The notes below the pieces were generated by a model that saw only the letters and a program-made list of their open reading frames with translations, had not been told where the DNA came from and ran no database searches. A stretch of 64,000 nt of DNA, from NCBI GenBank assembly GCA_040255675.1, contig JBDZVM010000008.1, positions 51,761-115,760 of the forward strand, written 5' to 3'. The first letter of the stretch is position 1; each line of letters starts with the position of its first letter. This document shows positions 25,081-34,135 of this stretch, piece by piece. Position numbers and translations under genes: made by a program. Origin of the DNA: JBDZVM01 sp040255675 (GTDB taxonomy: Bacteria > Actinomycetota > Actinomycetes > Acidothermales > Acidothermaceae).

Positions 25081-25106
25081 ACAACCTACCGCCCGGAACG
25101 GTCGTT
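25081..25106 (+). promoter_or_regulatory. Candidate ECF-type promoter for the sigma-factor gene
   Basis: An ACAACC element at 25081-25086 is spaced 16 bases from CGTT at 25103-25106, the form of ECF sigma promoters. Initiation would fall two to four bases before the ATG at 25116, and no ribosome site is seen there, so the mRNA may be leaderless and the sigma factor may control itself. Both elements are short and could occur by chance. Confidence 0.35.
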
Positions 25107-25115
25107 ACTTAGAGC

Positions 25116-25640
25116 ATGCCAGCGACCCTGCGTCACGAATTTGAGGAGTTCGTGCTCGCCAACTCGCCTGCGCTACTGCGCTTCGCTGTGCTGCTGATTG
25201 GTGATCTCCAGCACGCAGAAGACCTGCTGCAATCCGCATTGTGGCGCACGCATCGCCACTGGGCCGACGCGTCCGCTCACCCGGTTGCGTACACCCGTCG
25301 TGCCCTCATCAACCTCTCCCGCGACCGGTGGAGATGGCTGGCGCGGCAGCCTTACGAGGTCTCGGCACGCCCCACGCAAGAGCCCACCGCCCCCGACGCT
25401 TTTTCCGAGTTGGCGGAACGAGACGCACTCTTACGCGCCATGCAACATCTGCCGACCCGTCAGAAAGCCACACTCCTCCTCCGATTCTGGGAGGACTTGA
25501 GTGTAGACGAAACTGCCCAAGCCCTTGGCTGCTCGACGGGCACCGTCAAGTCGAACACAAGCCATGGACTGAGCCGCCTACGTGTGCTGCTGGGCGAAAA
25601 CGCGTCATCGAGTATCGATGGGGGTCATCACCTGCAATGA
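25116..25640 (+). CDS. SigE-family (ECF-type) RNA polymerase sigma factor
   Basis: 174 residues with region 2 (LLRFAVLLIGDLQHAEDLLQSALWRTHRHW and YTRRALINLSRDRWRW) and region 4 (LPTRQKATLLLRFWEDLSVDETAQALGCSTGTVKSNTSHGLSRLR) in the style of the actinobacterial SigE/SigM-like 70-kDa-family factors. It directs RNA polymerase to a small regulon under an unknown signal. Its stop overlaps the ATG of the membrane partner gene (25637-25640), the usual coupling of a sigma factor with its inhibitor. Confidence 0.92.
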   Translation: MPATLRHEFEEFVLANSPALLRFAVLLIGDLQHAEDLLQSALWRTHRHWADASAHPVAYTRRALINLSRDRWRWLARQPYEVSARPTQEPTAPDAFSELAERDALLRAMQHLPTRQKATLLLRFWEDLSVDETAQALGCSTGTVKSNTSHGLSRLRVLLGENASSSIDGGHHLQ

Positions 25641-26260
25641 TAAATGAAGAAGAGCTTCACGACGCGTTCCACCGACGGTTCGACGACGCCCTCGCTCGGC
25701 TCTACCCGTCTCCACAGCTCCTGCCAGGCCTACGCCGACGTGCGCGACGGCACCGCCGAGCGACAATCGCCCTGTCATCTGCTGTGGGTGCGCTTACGAT
25801 CGCCGGTCTACTAGGTGCGCACTACTTCCCGTATGGACACCAAGAAGCTGCGACACTCACTAATCCACTCGTCGATAGCGGTCCCTGCGCCGGCCTGACC
25901 CTCGACGCAGAGACCAACGGCGGAAATGTGTCTGTCGCGCCCGGGGCCGGTTCGACGCCGATCGCAATGCCTCTCGGCGGCCAACTGCGACTGGTCGCTA
26001 CTGGCCCTTGCGCCGACACGCTGGCCTACGAAACTATCGGTACCATATTGGGCGGCTCAAGCGCCTACTCCGGCGGATACTTCTCCGCGTCAGGCGTGGC
26101 GACGTTTGACGCTCTAAGGCCTGGCCGCCAGCAAATAAGCTTCGTACTCGGATGCCCGGGCCGGGCCGTACCTTGCCTAGACAATCTCAACCCAAAGTTG
26201 GCGGTGCTCGAAGTTGTCGTTGAGCCGCCTCCCGGCCCGTCCAAGCTCGGGAGCTCATGA
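25637..26260 (+). CDS. Membrane protein coupled to the sigma factor (possible anti-sigma)
   Basis: 207 residues. A cytoplasmic N-terminal piece of about 40 residues (EELHDAFHRRFDDALARLYP, then an Arg-rich stretch) precedes one membrane helix (ATIALSSAVGALTIAGLLGAHYF, about 45-67) and an exterior domain with four Cys residues and a GGQLRLVATGPC strand. The layout, and a start overlapping the sigma gene stop, fit an anti-sigma factor, but no zinc-binding HxxxCxxC motif is visible. It could instead be a secreted effector of the regulon. Confidence 0.65.
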   Translation: MINEEELHDAFHRRFDDALARLYPSPQLLPGLRRRARRHRRATIALSSAVGALTIAGLLGAHYFPYGHQEAATLTNPLVDSGPCAGLTLDAETNGGNVSVAPGAGSTPIAMPLGGQLRLVATGPCADTLAYETIGTILGGSSAYSGGYFSASGVATFDALRPGRQQISFVLGCPGRAVPCLDNLNPKLAVLEVVVEPPPGPSKLGSS

Positions 26261-26320
26261 ATAGCGCCAGCAGAAAGAATGCAGGAAGTAGTTCTATCTC
26301 TTGGCCGCCGATGCGACTGC

Positions 26321-26377
26321 CGAGGAGTCCGCATCGTCGAAACGCCAAACAAACGTTCAAACGATGCGGACTCCTCG
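26321..26377. terminator. Bidirectional terminator-like hairpin between convergent genes
   Basis: A perfect 17-bp inverted repeat with arms 26321-26337 and 26361-26377 and a 23-base loop. It stands 60 bases after the sigma-partner gene (+) and just beyond the protease stop at 26384 (-), where a shared terminator is expected. No T-tract adjoins either arm, as is common in actinobacteria. Confidence 0.6.
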
Positions 26378-26383
26378 CTACTA

Positions 26384-28102
26384 CTACTCAATGTTCGGTA
26401 GATTCCAGTATTGCGCAACTGTATAATTGCAGCCGTGAATCTGTAATTGCGTTCCAGGCGTCGTCGACTGTTTTGGATCGTCCAGGCAAAGGTTTGATTT
26501 ATAGCTGAAAAGATAATCCTGCGTATCCGAATAGCTATCTAGATGACCCCAAAGCTGCGCCAGCGTACCATTGCAGTGATAGAGGTCCACTTTGGAATCG
26601 GGGGCAGTGCTCCCATGTTGAACATCAAGACATTTCCCGAGCGCGCGGATCGTCAGGTCGGAACCATAGAACCACACCTGGCCAGCGACACTTCGACAGG
26701 TAGATAATTGCACAGGCGTGTAATCGGCAGTAGCACCGTTCCTGACATCAATACACAGGTGTGCCAACGAGACCTGCTGTATGGGCATCATTACTTCGAG
26801 ATGATAGTCGTCTTGCGTGAGTCGCGTCGGTAAGTAATAGCCTAATCTACAGTCAAATAAATCATTGGCGACTATCTCGCCTCGCGCCATCGACGTGTTG
26901 TTTCCGAGATACGTCTCGACTGGCCCACCGCTATCACCTGGCTGTGCAAACTCGCATTCCGCGTTTGACGCTTCAACTAGGCCGCAGGTCTGGACACCGG
27001 AGACGCTGTAGCATGCGGGCATGCCATCGCCGTCGATCGTGATGTTGCATCGGTAGCCCGACCGGGAACCGTCGAAGCAGATCAATCCGCCACCAGGGTC
27101 AGACTGCGCCACACGCGTTACGAGGCTTCGCGGGCCAGTGCCATATTCGGGTGCGTGCCACACGGCTTGTTGCGCAAGCCCTGGGATCATTTCAGAGTCG
27201 TGTGCACCGTTATCGTAGGTCCGATCGATGACCTGACCGATATCTTGAGAGTCACTCGTCGCGGTATCTCCGTTCGCGGAGGAGCAATGAGCAGCCGTAT
27301 TTACATAGTCTCGATTGCTCTGATTACCGAAGGAGAAGCCGGAAGTACAGTACTCCGCACCTCCCCAAATGGCATCGCCAGCAGTCCACGGAAAGGTGTC
27401 AGAGCTTGGGCCAGTACCACCGGCCAGTGCTTGAAGCGTATGATGATCACCAGGGGCTACTTCGATGACGGCTGAGCTGTAATGTGTCATAAGCTGTTGG
27501 GCGACAGTCTCATCGTATTTCAGAAGTGCTACCGTTAATAGACCAGTATCGGGATCCGCTTTTATGCTCGCCCACTTTATGTTGTGCTCCGTAAGCCAGG
27601 GGTCCGAAGCGAGGTGCCGCATATTAGTCTCAAGCTCGCGGTACGATAGCGGCACATGCGTTACTACCACAGGGACACCTGCTGCCTGCACGCGTTGCAC
27701 AGCGCTCGTCATCAATACCGCAGGTGCAGCTGACTGTCGATCTTGAGGAGTCGCACTCGGCAAAACGTCAGGTGCGGTTAAGTCCTCTGAGACCCGCAGT
27801 GTGATACCAGCGTCCGTGATCTGAGAGCTAACGAAGCTGCCCCCGGAAACTGCCGCGAGATAGTTCGCGTCCTCTGCTGCAATCGCATTGGCCGACGCAT
27901 CTGACCGGAAGCTTCCATGGTGGCTTGATGCTATCGCAATACCTTCGGGCGTGTGTTGTGCCAGTGACCACGGGGTTGGGAGTTCATCCGAGGGCATAGG
28001 GCCGACAGCAGCAGCGACTGACCCCCGTGCAAATAAGCAGCTGGCGACAAGCAGCAGGCCGAACCATATTATTGCTACGCGCAACCTCGATACTTTCGTC
28101 AT
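26384..28102 (-). CDS. Secreted trypsin-like serine protease with ricin-type lectin domain
   Basis: 572 residues from the ATG at 28102, with AGGA eight bases ahead; a longer frame to 28417 lacks support. The signal peptide is residues 1-33 (VAIIWFGLLLVASCLFARGSVAAA). After a propeptide-like region, the chymotrypsin-fold domain shows the His motif NTAAHC (about 270), a likely Asp (AHDSEMI, about 300) and the Ser motif QPGDSGGPV (about 389). From about 435 to the end there are ricin-B repeats with QXW-like words (AGQVWFYG, LAQLWGHL, VAQYWNLP) that bind carbohydrate. The gene is visibly lower in G+C than its neighbours. It converges on the sigma-factor pair. The 28103-28481 stretch upstream holds its promoter region and no gene that I can see. 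Confidence 0.88.
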   Translation of the reverse strand: MTKVSRLRVAIIWFGLLLVASCLFARGSVAAAVGPMPSDELPTPWSLAQHTPEGIAIASSHHGSFRSDASANAIAAEDANYLAAVSGGSFVSSQITDAGITLRVSEDLTAPDVLPSATPQDRQSAAPAVLMTSAVQRVQAAGVPVVVTHVPLSYRELETNMRHLASDPWLTEHNIKWASIKADPDTGLLTVALLKYDETVAQQLMTHYSSAVIEVAPGDHHTLQALAGGTGPSSDTFPWTAGDAIWGGAEYCTSGFSFGNQSNRDYVNTAAHCSSANGDTATSDSQDIGQVIDRTYDNGAHDSEMIPGLAQQAVWHAPEYGTGPRSLVTRVAQSDPGGGLICFDGSRSGYRCNITIDGDGMPACYSVSGVQTCGLVEASNAECEFAQPGDSGGPVETYLGNNTSMARGEIVANDLFDCRLGYYLPTRLTQDDYHLEVMMPIQQVSLAHLCIDVRNGATADYTPVQLSTCRSVAGQVWFYGSDLTIRALGKCLDVQHGSTAPDSKVDLYHCNGTLAQLWGHLDSYSDTQDYLFSYKSNLCLDDPKQSTTPGTQLQIHGCNYTVAQYWNLPNIE

Positions 28103-28481
28103 ATCATCACGTCCTGCCAAATATCGATGACGCACATGCGGTGGTGCGCCGTCAAGGGATGTTATGTAGAAGGTAGGAAATTTCGTCGCCGTACTCGCGC
28201 GGTGACTCTCCATCACCCGCCGTCTCAATGGCAACAACTTGCAGCTATCTCGCCGCTGGCTTTCTTCTAAAATCCCCCACCCCTTCGGCCGTTGCCGAGA
28301 CCATGTGCCCCCCGAAGATCGACGGGCAGACCGCAGTAGATCACGACATCGCTCGAAGGTCAAGTTCTCTGCAACGCCGACACGGTTCGATGTAGCGAGG
28401 GGCAACCGGCGCCGCAAGCGCTCCCGTCATACACGGACCCGCGGCCTCTCGTGACCGTGGCGCTGTGAACCACGGTGAGGC

Positions 28482-29903
28482 TCAGTCGTGATGTGTTTCC
28501 ATCAGCTGACGGCTCGCCTCCGTGACACTGCCTGACAGCGACGGATAGACCGAGAACGTCTGCGCCAATTGGTCGACGGTAAGGCCCAGTTGAACGCCCA
28601 TCGAGACCGGCAGGATGAGCTCGCTCGCACGCGGGGCCACGACGACTCCGCCGAGCACCAATCCGGTGCCTGGGCGAGCGAAGAGTTTCACGAAACCATC
28701 GGTAATACCGCCCATCTTGGCGCGCGCATTACCGGCGAGCGAGAGTTTGATCGCGCGCCCTTCGACACTGCCGTCGTCGATGGCCTTCTGCGAAACTCCG
28801 ACCGTCGCGATTTCGGGATCGGTGAATACGTTCGCCGCTACGGTCGATAACCGCAACGGCCGCACCGCCTCGCCGAGCGCGTGCCACATCGCGATACGCC
28901 CTTGCATCGCGGCCACCGAGGCGAGCATCAAAACTCCGGTGCAGTCGCCTGCCGCGTAGACGCCCGGCGCTGACGTGCGCGACACCCGATCGACTTCGAT
29001 GAAGCCGGACGACGCGAGCCGCACATGCGCGTTTTCGAGCCCAAGGCCGCTGATGTTCGGCAACGAGCCGACCGCCATCAGGCAGTGCGTGCCCTCGACC
29101 GTCTTGCCGTCGGTGAGTTCGACGACCACGCCGTCACTCGTGCGCTTCACTCCCGCGGCGCGCGACCGGTTGACGACGGTCATGCCGCGCCTGGTGAACA
29201 CCGACTCCAAGACGGCGGCGGCATCGGCGTCTTCACCTGGGAGCACTCGATCGCGCGAGGAGACGAGCGTGACGTGCGAACCCAACGCCTGATAGGCGCC
29301 GGCGAATTCGGCGCCCGTCACACCAGACCCTACGACGACGAGCCGCTCGGGCAACGCGTCGAGGTCGTAGACCTGATGCCAGGTCAAAATCCTTTCGTCG
29401 TCAGGTATCGCGGTCGGCAAGATACGAGGTCGAGCGCCGGTCGCGAGCAAGACGACGTCCGCTTCGAGAGCCTCAGTGGTGCCGTCAGCGAATTCGACGG
29501 TGATGCGATGGCCCGAGACGGTTTGCGATTCGAGCCGCGCACTCCCGGTGAGAACCACCACGCCGGCGGCAACCAACCGAGCCGCGATGTCGTCGGATTG
29601 CGCCCGCGCCAAGGCTTTCACCCGAGCGTTCACCCGCGCGAGGTCGACGGTGACAGAACCGGCGTCGTGGTCGGTGCCGCCGTCGAAGCGCACGCCAAGA
29701 CGCGACGCCGACGACAGCGACGTCATGACTTCCGACGTGGCGATAAGGGTCTTCGACGGCACGCAGTCGGTGAGCACGCACGCGCCGCCCACTCCGCCGC
29801 TGTCGACCAACGTCACGTCCGCGCCGTGCTGTGCCGCGACAAGCGCGGCTTCGTAGCCACCTGGTCCGCCGCCGACGATTGCGATGCGAGTCACAGGCGG
29901 CAT
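28482..29903 (-). CDS. lpdA: NAD(P)H-quinone dehydrogenase of the LpdA (Rv3303c) type
   Basis: 473-residue flavoprotein disulfide-reductase family member. The FAD site is at the start (VTRIAIVGGGPGGYEAAL), the NAD site is LVVVGSGVTGAEFAGAYQ (about 180) and a late FAD segment is VYAAGDCTGVLMLASVA. The C terminus reads VYPSLSGSVTEASRQLM and so lacks the His-Glu pair of true dihydrolipoamide dehydrogenases, as in LpdA, which reduces quinones and protects against oxidants. Unusually for that group, the CxxxxC redox pair is kept (GGACVLTDCVPSK). It starts at an ATG and is divergent from the glutamylcyclotransferase gene. Confidence 0.85.
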   Translation of the reverse strand: MPPVTRIAIVGGGPGGYEAALVAAQHGADVTLVDSGGVGGACVLTDCVPSKTLIATSEVMTSLSSASRLGVRFDGGTDHDAGSVTVDLARVNARVKALARAQSDDIAARLVAAGVVVLTGSARLESQTVSGHRITVEFADGTTEALEADVVLLATGARPRILPTAIPDDERILTWHQVYDLDALPERLVVVGSGVTGAEFAGAYQALGSHVTLVSSRDRVLPGEDADAAAVLESVFTRRGMTVVNRSRAAGVKRTSDGVVVELTDGKTVEGTHCLMAVGSLPNISGLGLENAHVRLASSGFIEVDRVSRTSAPGVYAAGDCTGVLMLASVAAMQGRIAMWHALGEAVRPLRLSTVAANVFTDPEIATVGVSQKAIDDGSVEGRAIKLSLAGNARAKMGGITDGFVKLFARPGTGLVLGGVVVAPRASELILPVSMGVQLGLTVDQLAQTFSVYPSLSGSVTEASRQLMETHHD

Positions 29904-30001
29904 TCTTTCGTATCAACGGCCAGGCGCTTCGCGCCCCCGTTCCATTCGCGCGCGGGCGAGCCTCACCGCTTCACCGCGGGCGAGCCTCTAGCCTTGCGGG
30001 C

Positions 30002-30442
30002 GTGGCCCTCTACGCCGCCTACGGCAGCAACCTCGATCCCGCGCAAATGCTGCGGCGCGCGCCGCATTCGCCCGCGCGCGGCACCGGTTGGCTGACCGGC
30101 TGGCGGCTCACGTTCGGCGGTGAAGAACTCAGCTTCGAAGGCGCACTCGCCACGGTGGTCGAAGATGCCGGCAGCCAGGTTTTCGTGATGTTGTACGACG
30201 TCGCGCGGTTCGACGAACCCGAACTCGACCGGTGGGAGGGCACCGCGCTCGGCCTGTACCGCAAAATTCGCGTGCGGGTGGCGACGCTGGACGGCGACGA
30301 ATCCGCGTGGCTGTACGTGCTCAACGGCTACGAAGGCGGCCTTCCGTCGGCTCGCTATCTCGGCCTCATCGCCGACGCGGCGCAGGCGGCGGGCGCCCCC
30401 GACGACTACGTCTTCGCGCTTCGCTGCCGGCCGTGCGGCTAA
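30002..30442 (+). CDS. Gamma-glutamylcyclotransferase family protein
   Basis: 146 residues from the GTG at 30002; the longer frame from 29831 lies over the divergent promoter. The family signature YGSNLDPAQM binds the glutamyl group, and the catalytic Glu is probably that in ELDRWEGTALGLY. Family members turn gamma-glutamyl compounds into 5-oxoproline plus the free amine. In Mtb-like genomes a similar gene is also found near lpdA. The actual substrate is unknown. Confidence 0.85.
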   Translation: MALYAAYGSNLDPAQMLRRAPHSPARGTGWLTGWRLTFGGEELSFEGALATVVEDAGSQVFVMLYDVARFDEPELDRWEGTALGLYRKIRVRVATLDGDESAWLYVLNGYEGGLPSARYLGLIADAAQAAGAPDDYVFALRCRPCG

Positions 30443-30469
30443 CTGTAGTTAAAGGCGTAACCTGCCAGC

Positions 30470-31273
30470 ATGAACACAATGGCGGAGAGCGGTGCGGCGG
30501 CGAGCGAGGCGGCCTCGGCATTGGCCTCGATCACCGGCGTGGGCACGCACGACGTCGCCGTGGTGCTCGGTTCTGGCTGGGTGCCCGCGGCCGACGCGAT
30601 CGGATCGGCGACTCACGAACTCGCCGCTACCGACCTGCCGGGCTTCGCTCCGCCGTCGGTCGCCGGTCACGCCGGTCGCATTCGTTCAATACCAGTAGCC
30701 GGACGACGCGTGCTGGTGTTTCTCGGGCGCACGCACTTGTACGAGGGGCACGGCGTTGCCGCTGTCGCCCACGGCGTGCGCACCGCTGTCGCGGCCGGGT
30801 GCAAAACCGTGGTGTTGACGAACGGCTGCGGCGGAATTCGCGACGGTTACGCGGCCGGCCAGCCGGTGCTCATCAGCGACCACCTGAACCTCACCGGCGT
30901 TTCTCCTTTGGTTGGCGCGATTTTCGTCGACCTCACCGATCTTTACAGCGTGCGGTTACGTGCCTTGGCACGCTCGGTCGACCCGTCGTTGGCCGAGGGC
31001 GTCTACGCGCAACTGCCAGGGCCGCACTACGAAACGCCGGCCGAAATTCGCATGTTGCGCGCGATGGGCGCCGATCTGGTCGGCATGTCGACGGCGTTGG
31101 AAGCAATCGCGGCACGTGCCGGCGGCGCTGAGGTACTGGGCATCTCGCTCGTGACAAATCTGGCCGCCGGCATCTCGGGGCAACCGCTCGACCACGAGGA
31201 GGTCTTGGCCACCGGGCGCGAGTCCGCGGCGCGCATGGGCGAATTACTGCGCCGGTTGGTCGAGCAAGTATGA
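30470..31273 (+). CDS. deoD: Purine nucleoside phosphorylase
   Basis: This splits purine (deoxy)nucleosides with phosphate into base and (deoxy)ribose-1-phosphate. 267 residues of the trimeric PNP class. Phosphate-binding VVLGSGWVPAAD, GHAGRI and GRTHLYEGHG segments and the purine-binding VLTNGCGGIRDGYAAGQPVLISDHLNLTG and LPGPHYETPAEIRML motifs are all present, with the base-binding Asn in LVTNLAAGIS. The stop overlaps the start of the phospho-sugar mutase by four bases (31270-31273), so the product sugar phosphate can go straight to the next enzyme. Confidence 0.94.
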   Translation: MNTMAESGAAASEAASALASITGVGTHDVAVVLGSGWVPAADAIGSATHELAATDLPGFAPPSVAGHAGRIRSIPVAGRRVLVFLGRTHLYEGHGVAAVAHGVRTAVAAGCKTVVLTNGCGGIRDGYAAGQPVLISDHLNLTGVSPLVGAIFVDLTDLYSVRLRALARSVDPSLAEGVYAQLPGPHYETPAEIRMLRAMGADLVGMSTALEAIAARAGGAEVLGISLVTNLAAGISGQPLDHEEVLATGRESAARMGELLRRLVEQV

Positions 31274-32925
31274 CCTCGGTATTCGAGGCAGCCTCGGCCT
31301 GGCTGGCCGAGGATCCCGACCCCGACACACGTGCCGAGCTTTCCGCTCTGCTGTCGGCCGGTGATACGGCAGCACTTTCCGACCGTTTCGGCGCGCGTCT
31401 CGAATTCGGGACGGCGGGTCTGCGCGGCGCTCTCGGCGCTGGCCCGAACCGCATGAACCGAGCGGTTGTCATGCGCGCCGCGGCCGGATTGTGCTCGTAC
31501 TTGCGGGCGCGGGGCGGTACGTCGGTGGTCATCGGATACGACGCCCGCCACAAGTCAGATGTGTTCGCGCACGACACGGCGGCCGTGGTCGCGGGCTTCG
31601 GATTGGTGCCGCTCGTCTTGCCACGGCCGTTGCCAACCCCGGTTTTGGCCTACGCAATAAGGCACTTGTCGGCGTCAGCCGGAGTAATGGTTACCGCTTC
31701 GCACAATCCGCCCCAAGACAACGGCTACAAGGTCTATCTCGACGACGGCGCGCAGATCGTGCCACCGGCCGACGCCGAGATTTCCGCTGCCATCGAAGCC
31801 GTCGGGCCGCTCTCGTCTATTCCGCGAAGCGACGACTGGACAGTGCTCGACGATGCCGTGGCAGATTCTTACGTCGCGGCGGTGTCCTCGATGCCGCTCC
31901 TGGCAGCAATCCCCGACCGCGATGTGCGCATCGTCTACACGCCGCTGCACGGCGTCGGCCGTGACGTCGTCATGTCGGCGTTCTCACACGCGGGCTTTCC
32001 CTCATTGCACGTAATTCCCGAGCAAGCCGAGCCTGATCCCGACTTTCCGACGGTCGCGTTTCCCAACCCTGAAGAACCTGGCGCCATCGACCTCGCCTTG
32101 GCGGCGGCTTCGGCGTCGTCCGCCGATCTCGTCATCGCCAACGACCCAGACGCCGATCGCTGCGCCGTTGCGGTGCCCGATCTGCCCGGCACGTGGCGCA
32201 TGCTGCGCGGCGACGAGGTCGGAGCGTTGCTCGCCGACTTCTTGCTACGCCATCGAGTTCACGGCCGGTACGCGACCACGATCGTGTCGTCGTCATTGCT
32301 CTCGGCGATGGCGGCACGACACGGCGTTCCCTATTCCGAGACGCTCACCGGCTTCAAATGGATTGTGAAATCGGGCGACGACCTCGTGTTCGGCTACGAA
32401 GAGGCATTGGGCTACTGTGTCGCGCCAAACCTCACCCGCGACAAAGACGGCATCAGCGCGGCACTTGTGGTCGCGTTGCTCGCGGCGTCGTTGAAGAGTG
32501 CTGGGTCGTCGCTGGCCGCGCGACTCGACGAGATTGCCCGCGACTACGGCCTGTTCGCCACCGACCAGCTTTCGATCCGCGTCGACGACATCTCGCACAT
32601 CACCGCGGCTGTTGAGGCGCTGCGCGCCGCGCCACCGATTTCGCTCGGCGGCCTTCGCGTGATGGCGATCGATGATTTCGCTTGCGGCATCGAAGGTTTG
32701 CCGCAAACCGACGCACTTCGCTACCGGCTCGACGGATCAGGCCACGGATACGGCACGGCGCGCGTCGTCGTCCGGCCTAGTGGTACCGAACCCAAGCTGA
32801 AGTGCTATCTCGAAGTGGTGATTCCGGTCAGCGGCAATGTCGATGACACCCGCGCGGTATCGCGACGGTTGCTCGCGGCTATTCGCGACGACGTCGCGGT
32901 TGCTCTCGGATTCAGCTCTCGGTAG
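31270..32925 (+). CDS. Phospho-sugar mutase (phosphomannomutase/phosphopentomutase, PmmB type)
   Basis: 551 residues of the alpha-D-phosphohexomutase superfamily. The phospho-Ser loop is VTASHNPPQDNGYKVY, the Mg site is NDPDADRCAV, the sugar loop is GYEEALGYC and the phosphate loop is VVRPSGTEPKLKCYLE. It is translationally coupled to the purine nucleoside phosphorylase, and deoC lies nearby, so a phosphopentomutase role (ribose-1-P or deoxyribose-1-P to the 5-phosphate) is the best inference; relatives also act on glucose or mannose phosphates. It overlaps the convergent MFS gene by 14 bases at its 3' end. Confidence 0.88.
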   Translation: MTSVFEAASAWLAEDPDPDTRAELSALLSAGDTAALSDRFGARLEFGTAGLRGALGAGPNRMNRAVVMRAAAGLCSYLRARGGTSVVIGYDARHKSDVFAHDTAAVVAGFGLVPLVLPRPLPTPVLAYAIRHLSASAGVMVTASHNPPQDNGYKVYLDDGAQIVPPADAEISAAIEAVGPLSSIPRSDDWTVLDDAVADSYVAAVSSMPLLAAIPDRDVRIVYTPLHGVGRDVVMSAFSHAGFPSLHVIPEQAEPDPDFPTVAFPNPEEPGAIDLALAAASASSADLVIANDPDADRCAVAVPDLPGTWRMLRGDEVGALLADFLLRHRVHGRYATTIVSSSLLSAMAARHGVPYSETLTGFKWIVKSGDDLVFGYEEALGYCVAPNLTRDKDGISAALVVALLAASLKSAGSSLAARLDEIARDYGLFATDQLSIRVDDISHITAAVEALRAAPPISLGGLRVMAIDDFACGIEGLPQTDALRYRLDGSGHGYGTARVVVRPSGTEPKLKCYLEVVIPVSGNVDDTRAVSRRLLAAIRDDVAVALGFSSR

Positions 32926-34135
32926 CCAGTTCAGCGGTCTCGCGCGTGTCGTCTTGTCGCAGCGGACGACACGCGTCGGCGATCAGGGCGGCCACCGCCA
33001 GCAGCGCCACCACGGCGGTCAGCGAATCGAGTACGCCGAAGTGATCGCCCAAGAAGCCAATCAGGGGTGGACCGCCGAGAAAGGCGGTGTAGCCGATCGA
33101 CGCGACCACACTTACCCGCGCGGCAGCATGGCGTGGATCGTCACCGGCCGCGCTCATGCCGAGTGGGAAGCCTAAAGACGCGCCAAGGCCCCACAACAAC
33201 GCGCCGACGATCGCGACGGCGAGAACGCCGGAAAAGACGACGATCGCAAGGCCGATGAGTGCCAACAGGGCGCACGCCCGCAGCATCACGACGCGACCGT
33301 ACTTGTCGATGAAGGCGGGCCCGAACCAGCGGCCAAGCGTCATCGCGCCGACGAACACGGCGAACGTGAACGAGCCAACCGCGGCCTTGGCGTGATAGCC
33401 GTCGACCATCGCGACAGCGAGCCAGTCGTTGCCGGTTCCTTCGGTGAAAGCCATGCACAGCACGAATAGTCCGACCAGCAGGGTGCGCGGTTCGGTCCAG
33501 GCTTTGAGCGGATGGCGAGTGCTTTTCTCGGGCTGCGCCTCGGCATGATGCCGCGCCGGGACGAATCCGCGAACGGCGAGCGGCACGCCGATGGCGATGA
33601 CGACGGCGACCCCGAGGAGATGCGGCGTAACACTGACGTGGACTGCGTTCATCAAGGATCCGACGAGGGCTCCGGCAAAGGTGCCGATGCTCCAGCCGCC
33701 GTGAAATCTCGGCATGATCGACCGCTGAAGATGCTGTTCGACCGCGCCGCCTTCGACGTTCATCGCGACGTCCCAGGTGCCGTTGCCGAACCCGAAGAGA
33801 AAAAGGCCGATAACGACGGCGCCGATGCCAATCTCGTAGCCGATCGCCGTCAACGCGAGCCCTACCGACAAGATGAGCGACATCACAGCGACCGCGCGGG
33901 CGGCGCCGAATCGGGTGACCACCATGCCCGCGAGCGGAAGGGCAATGATCGAACCGATCGCGGCGGCGAGCAAGACCAGGCCAAGTTGCCCAGGGTCGAG
34001 GTGCAGCTTGTCGCGCACCTGCGGAATGCGGGCCGCCCAGTTCGCGAAGGCGAAACCGCTCGCAATGAACGCGGCGTAGACCGCCATCTTGGCGCGCTGA
34101 ATCTGCTCAGCCGTCGGCCCGGCGTGCTCGCTCAC
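32912..34135 (-). CDS. MFS transporter
   Basis: 407 residues with about twelve membrane helices, from a GTG at 34135 that overlaps the stop of the epimerase-like gene. The frame can be opened to 34333, but that part lies inside the epimerase gene and is Arg-rich. Recognisable are the GMVVTRFGAARAVAVMSLIL loop after helix 2 and the symmetric GRWFGPAFIDKYGRVVMLRACALL loop in the second half. The resemblance is to the small FucP/YbjJ-like group of MFS proteins. The substrate is unknown; location in the nucleoside region is the only hint. Confidence 0.85.
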   Translation of the reverse strand: MSEHAGPTAEQIQRAKMAVYAAFIASGFAFANWAARIPQVRDKLHLDPGQLGLVLLAAAIGSIIALPLAGMVVTRFGAARAVAVMSLILSVGLALTAIGYEIGIGAVVIGLFLFGFGNGTWDVAMNVEGGAVEQHLQRSIMPRFHGGWSIGTFAGALVGSLMNAVHVSVTPHLLGVAVVIAIGVPLAVRGFVPARHHAEAQPEKSTRHPLKAWTEPRTLLVGLFVLCMAFTEGTGNDWLAVAMVDGYHAKAAVGSFTFAVFVGAMTLGRWFGPAFIDKYGRVVMLRACALLALIGLAIVVFSGVLAVAIVGALLWGLGASLGFPLGMSAAGDDPRHAAARVSVVASIGYTAFLGGPPLIGFLGDHFGVLDSLTAVVALLAVAALIADACRPLRQDDTRETAELATES

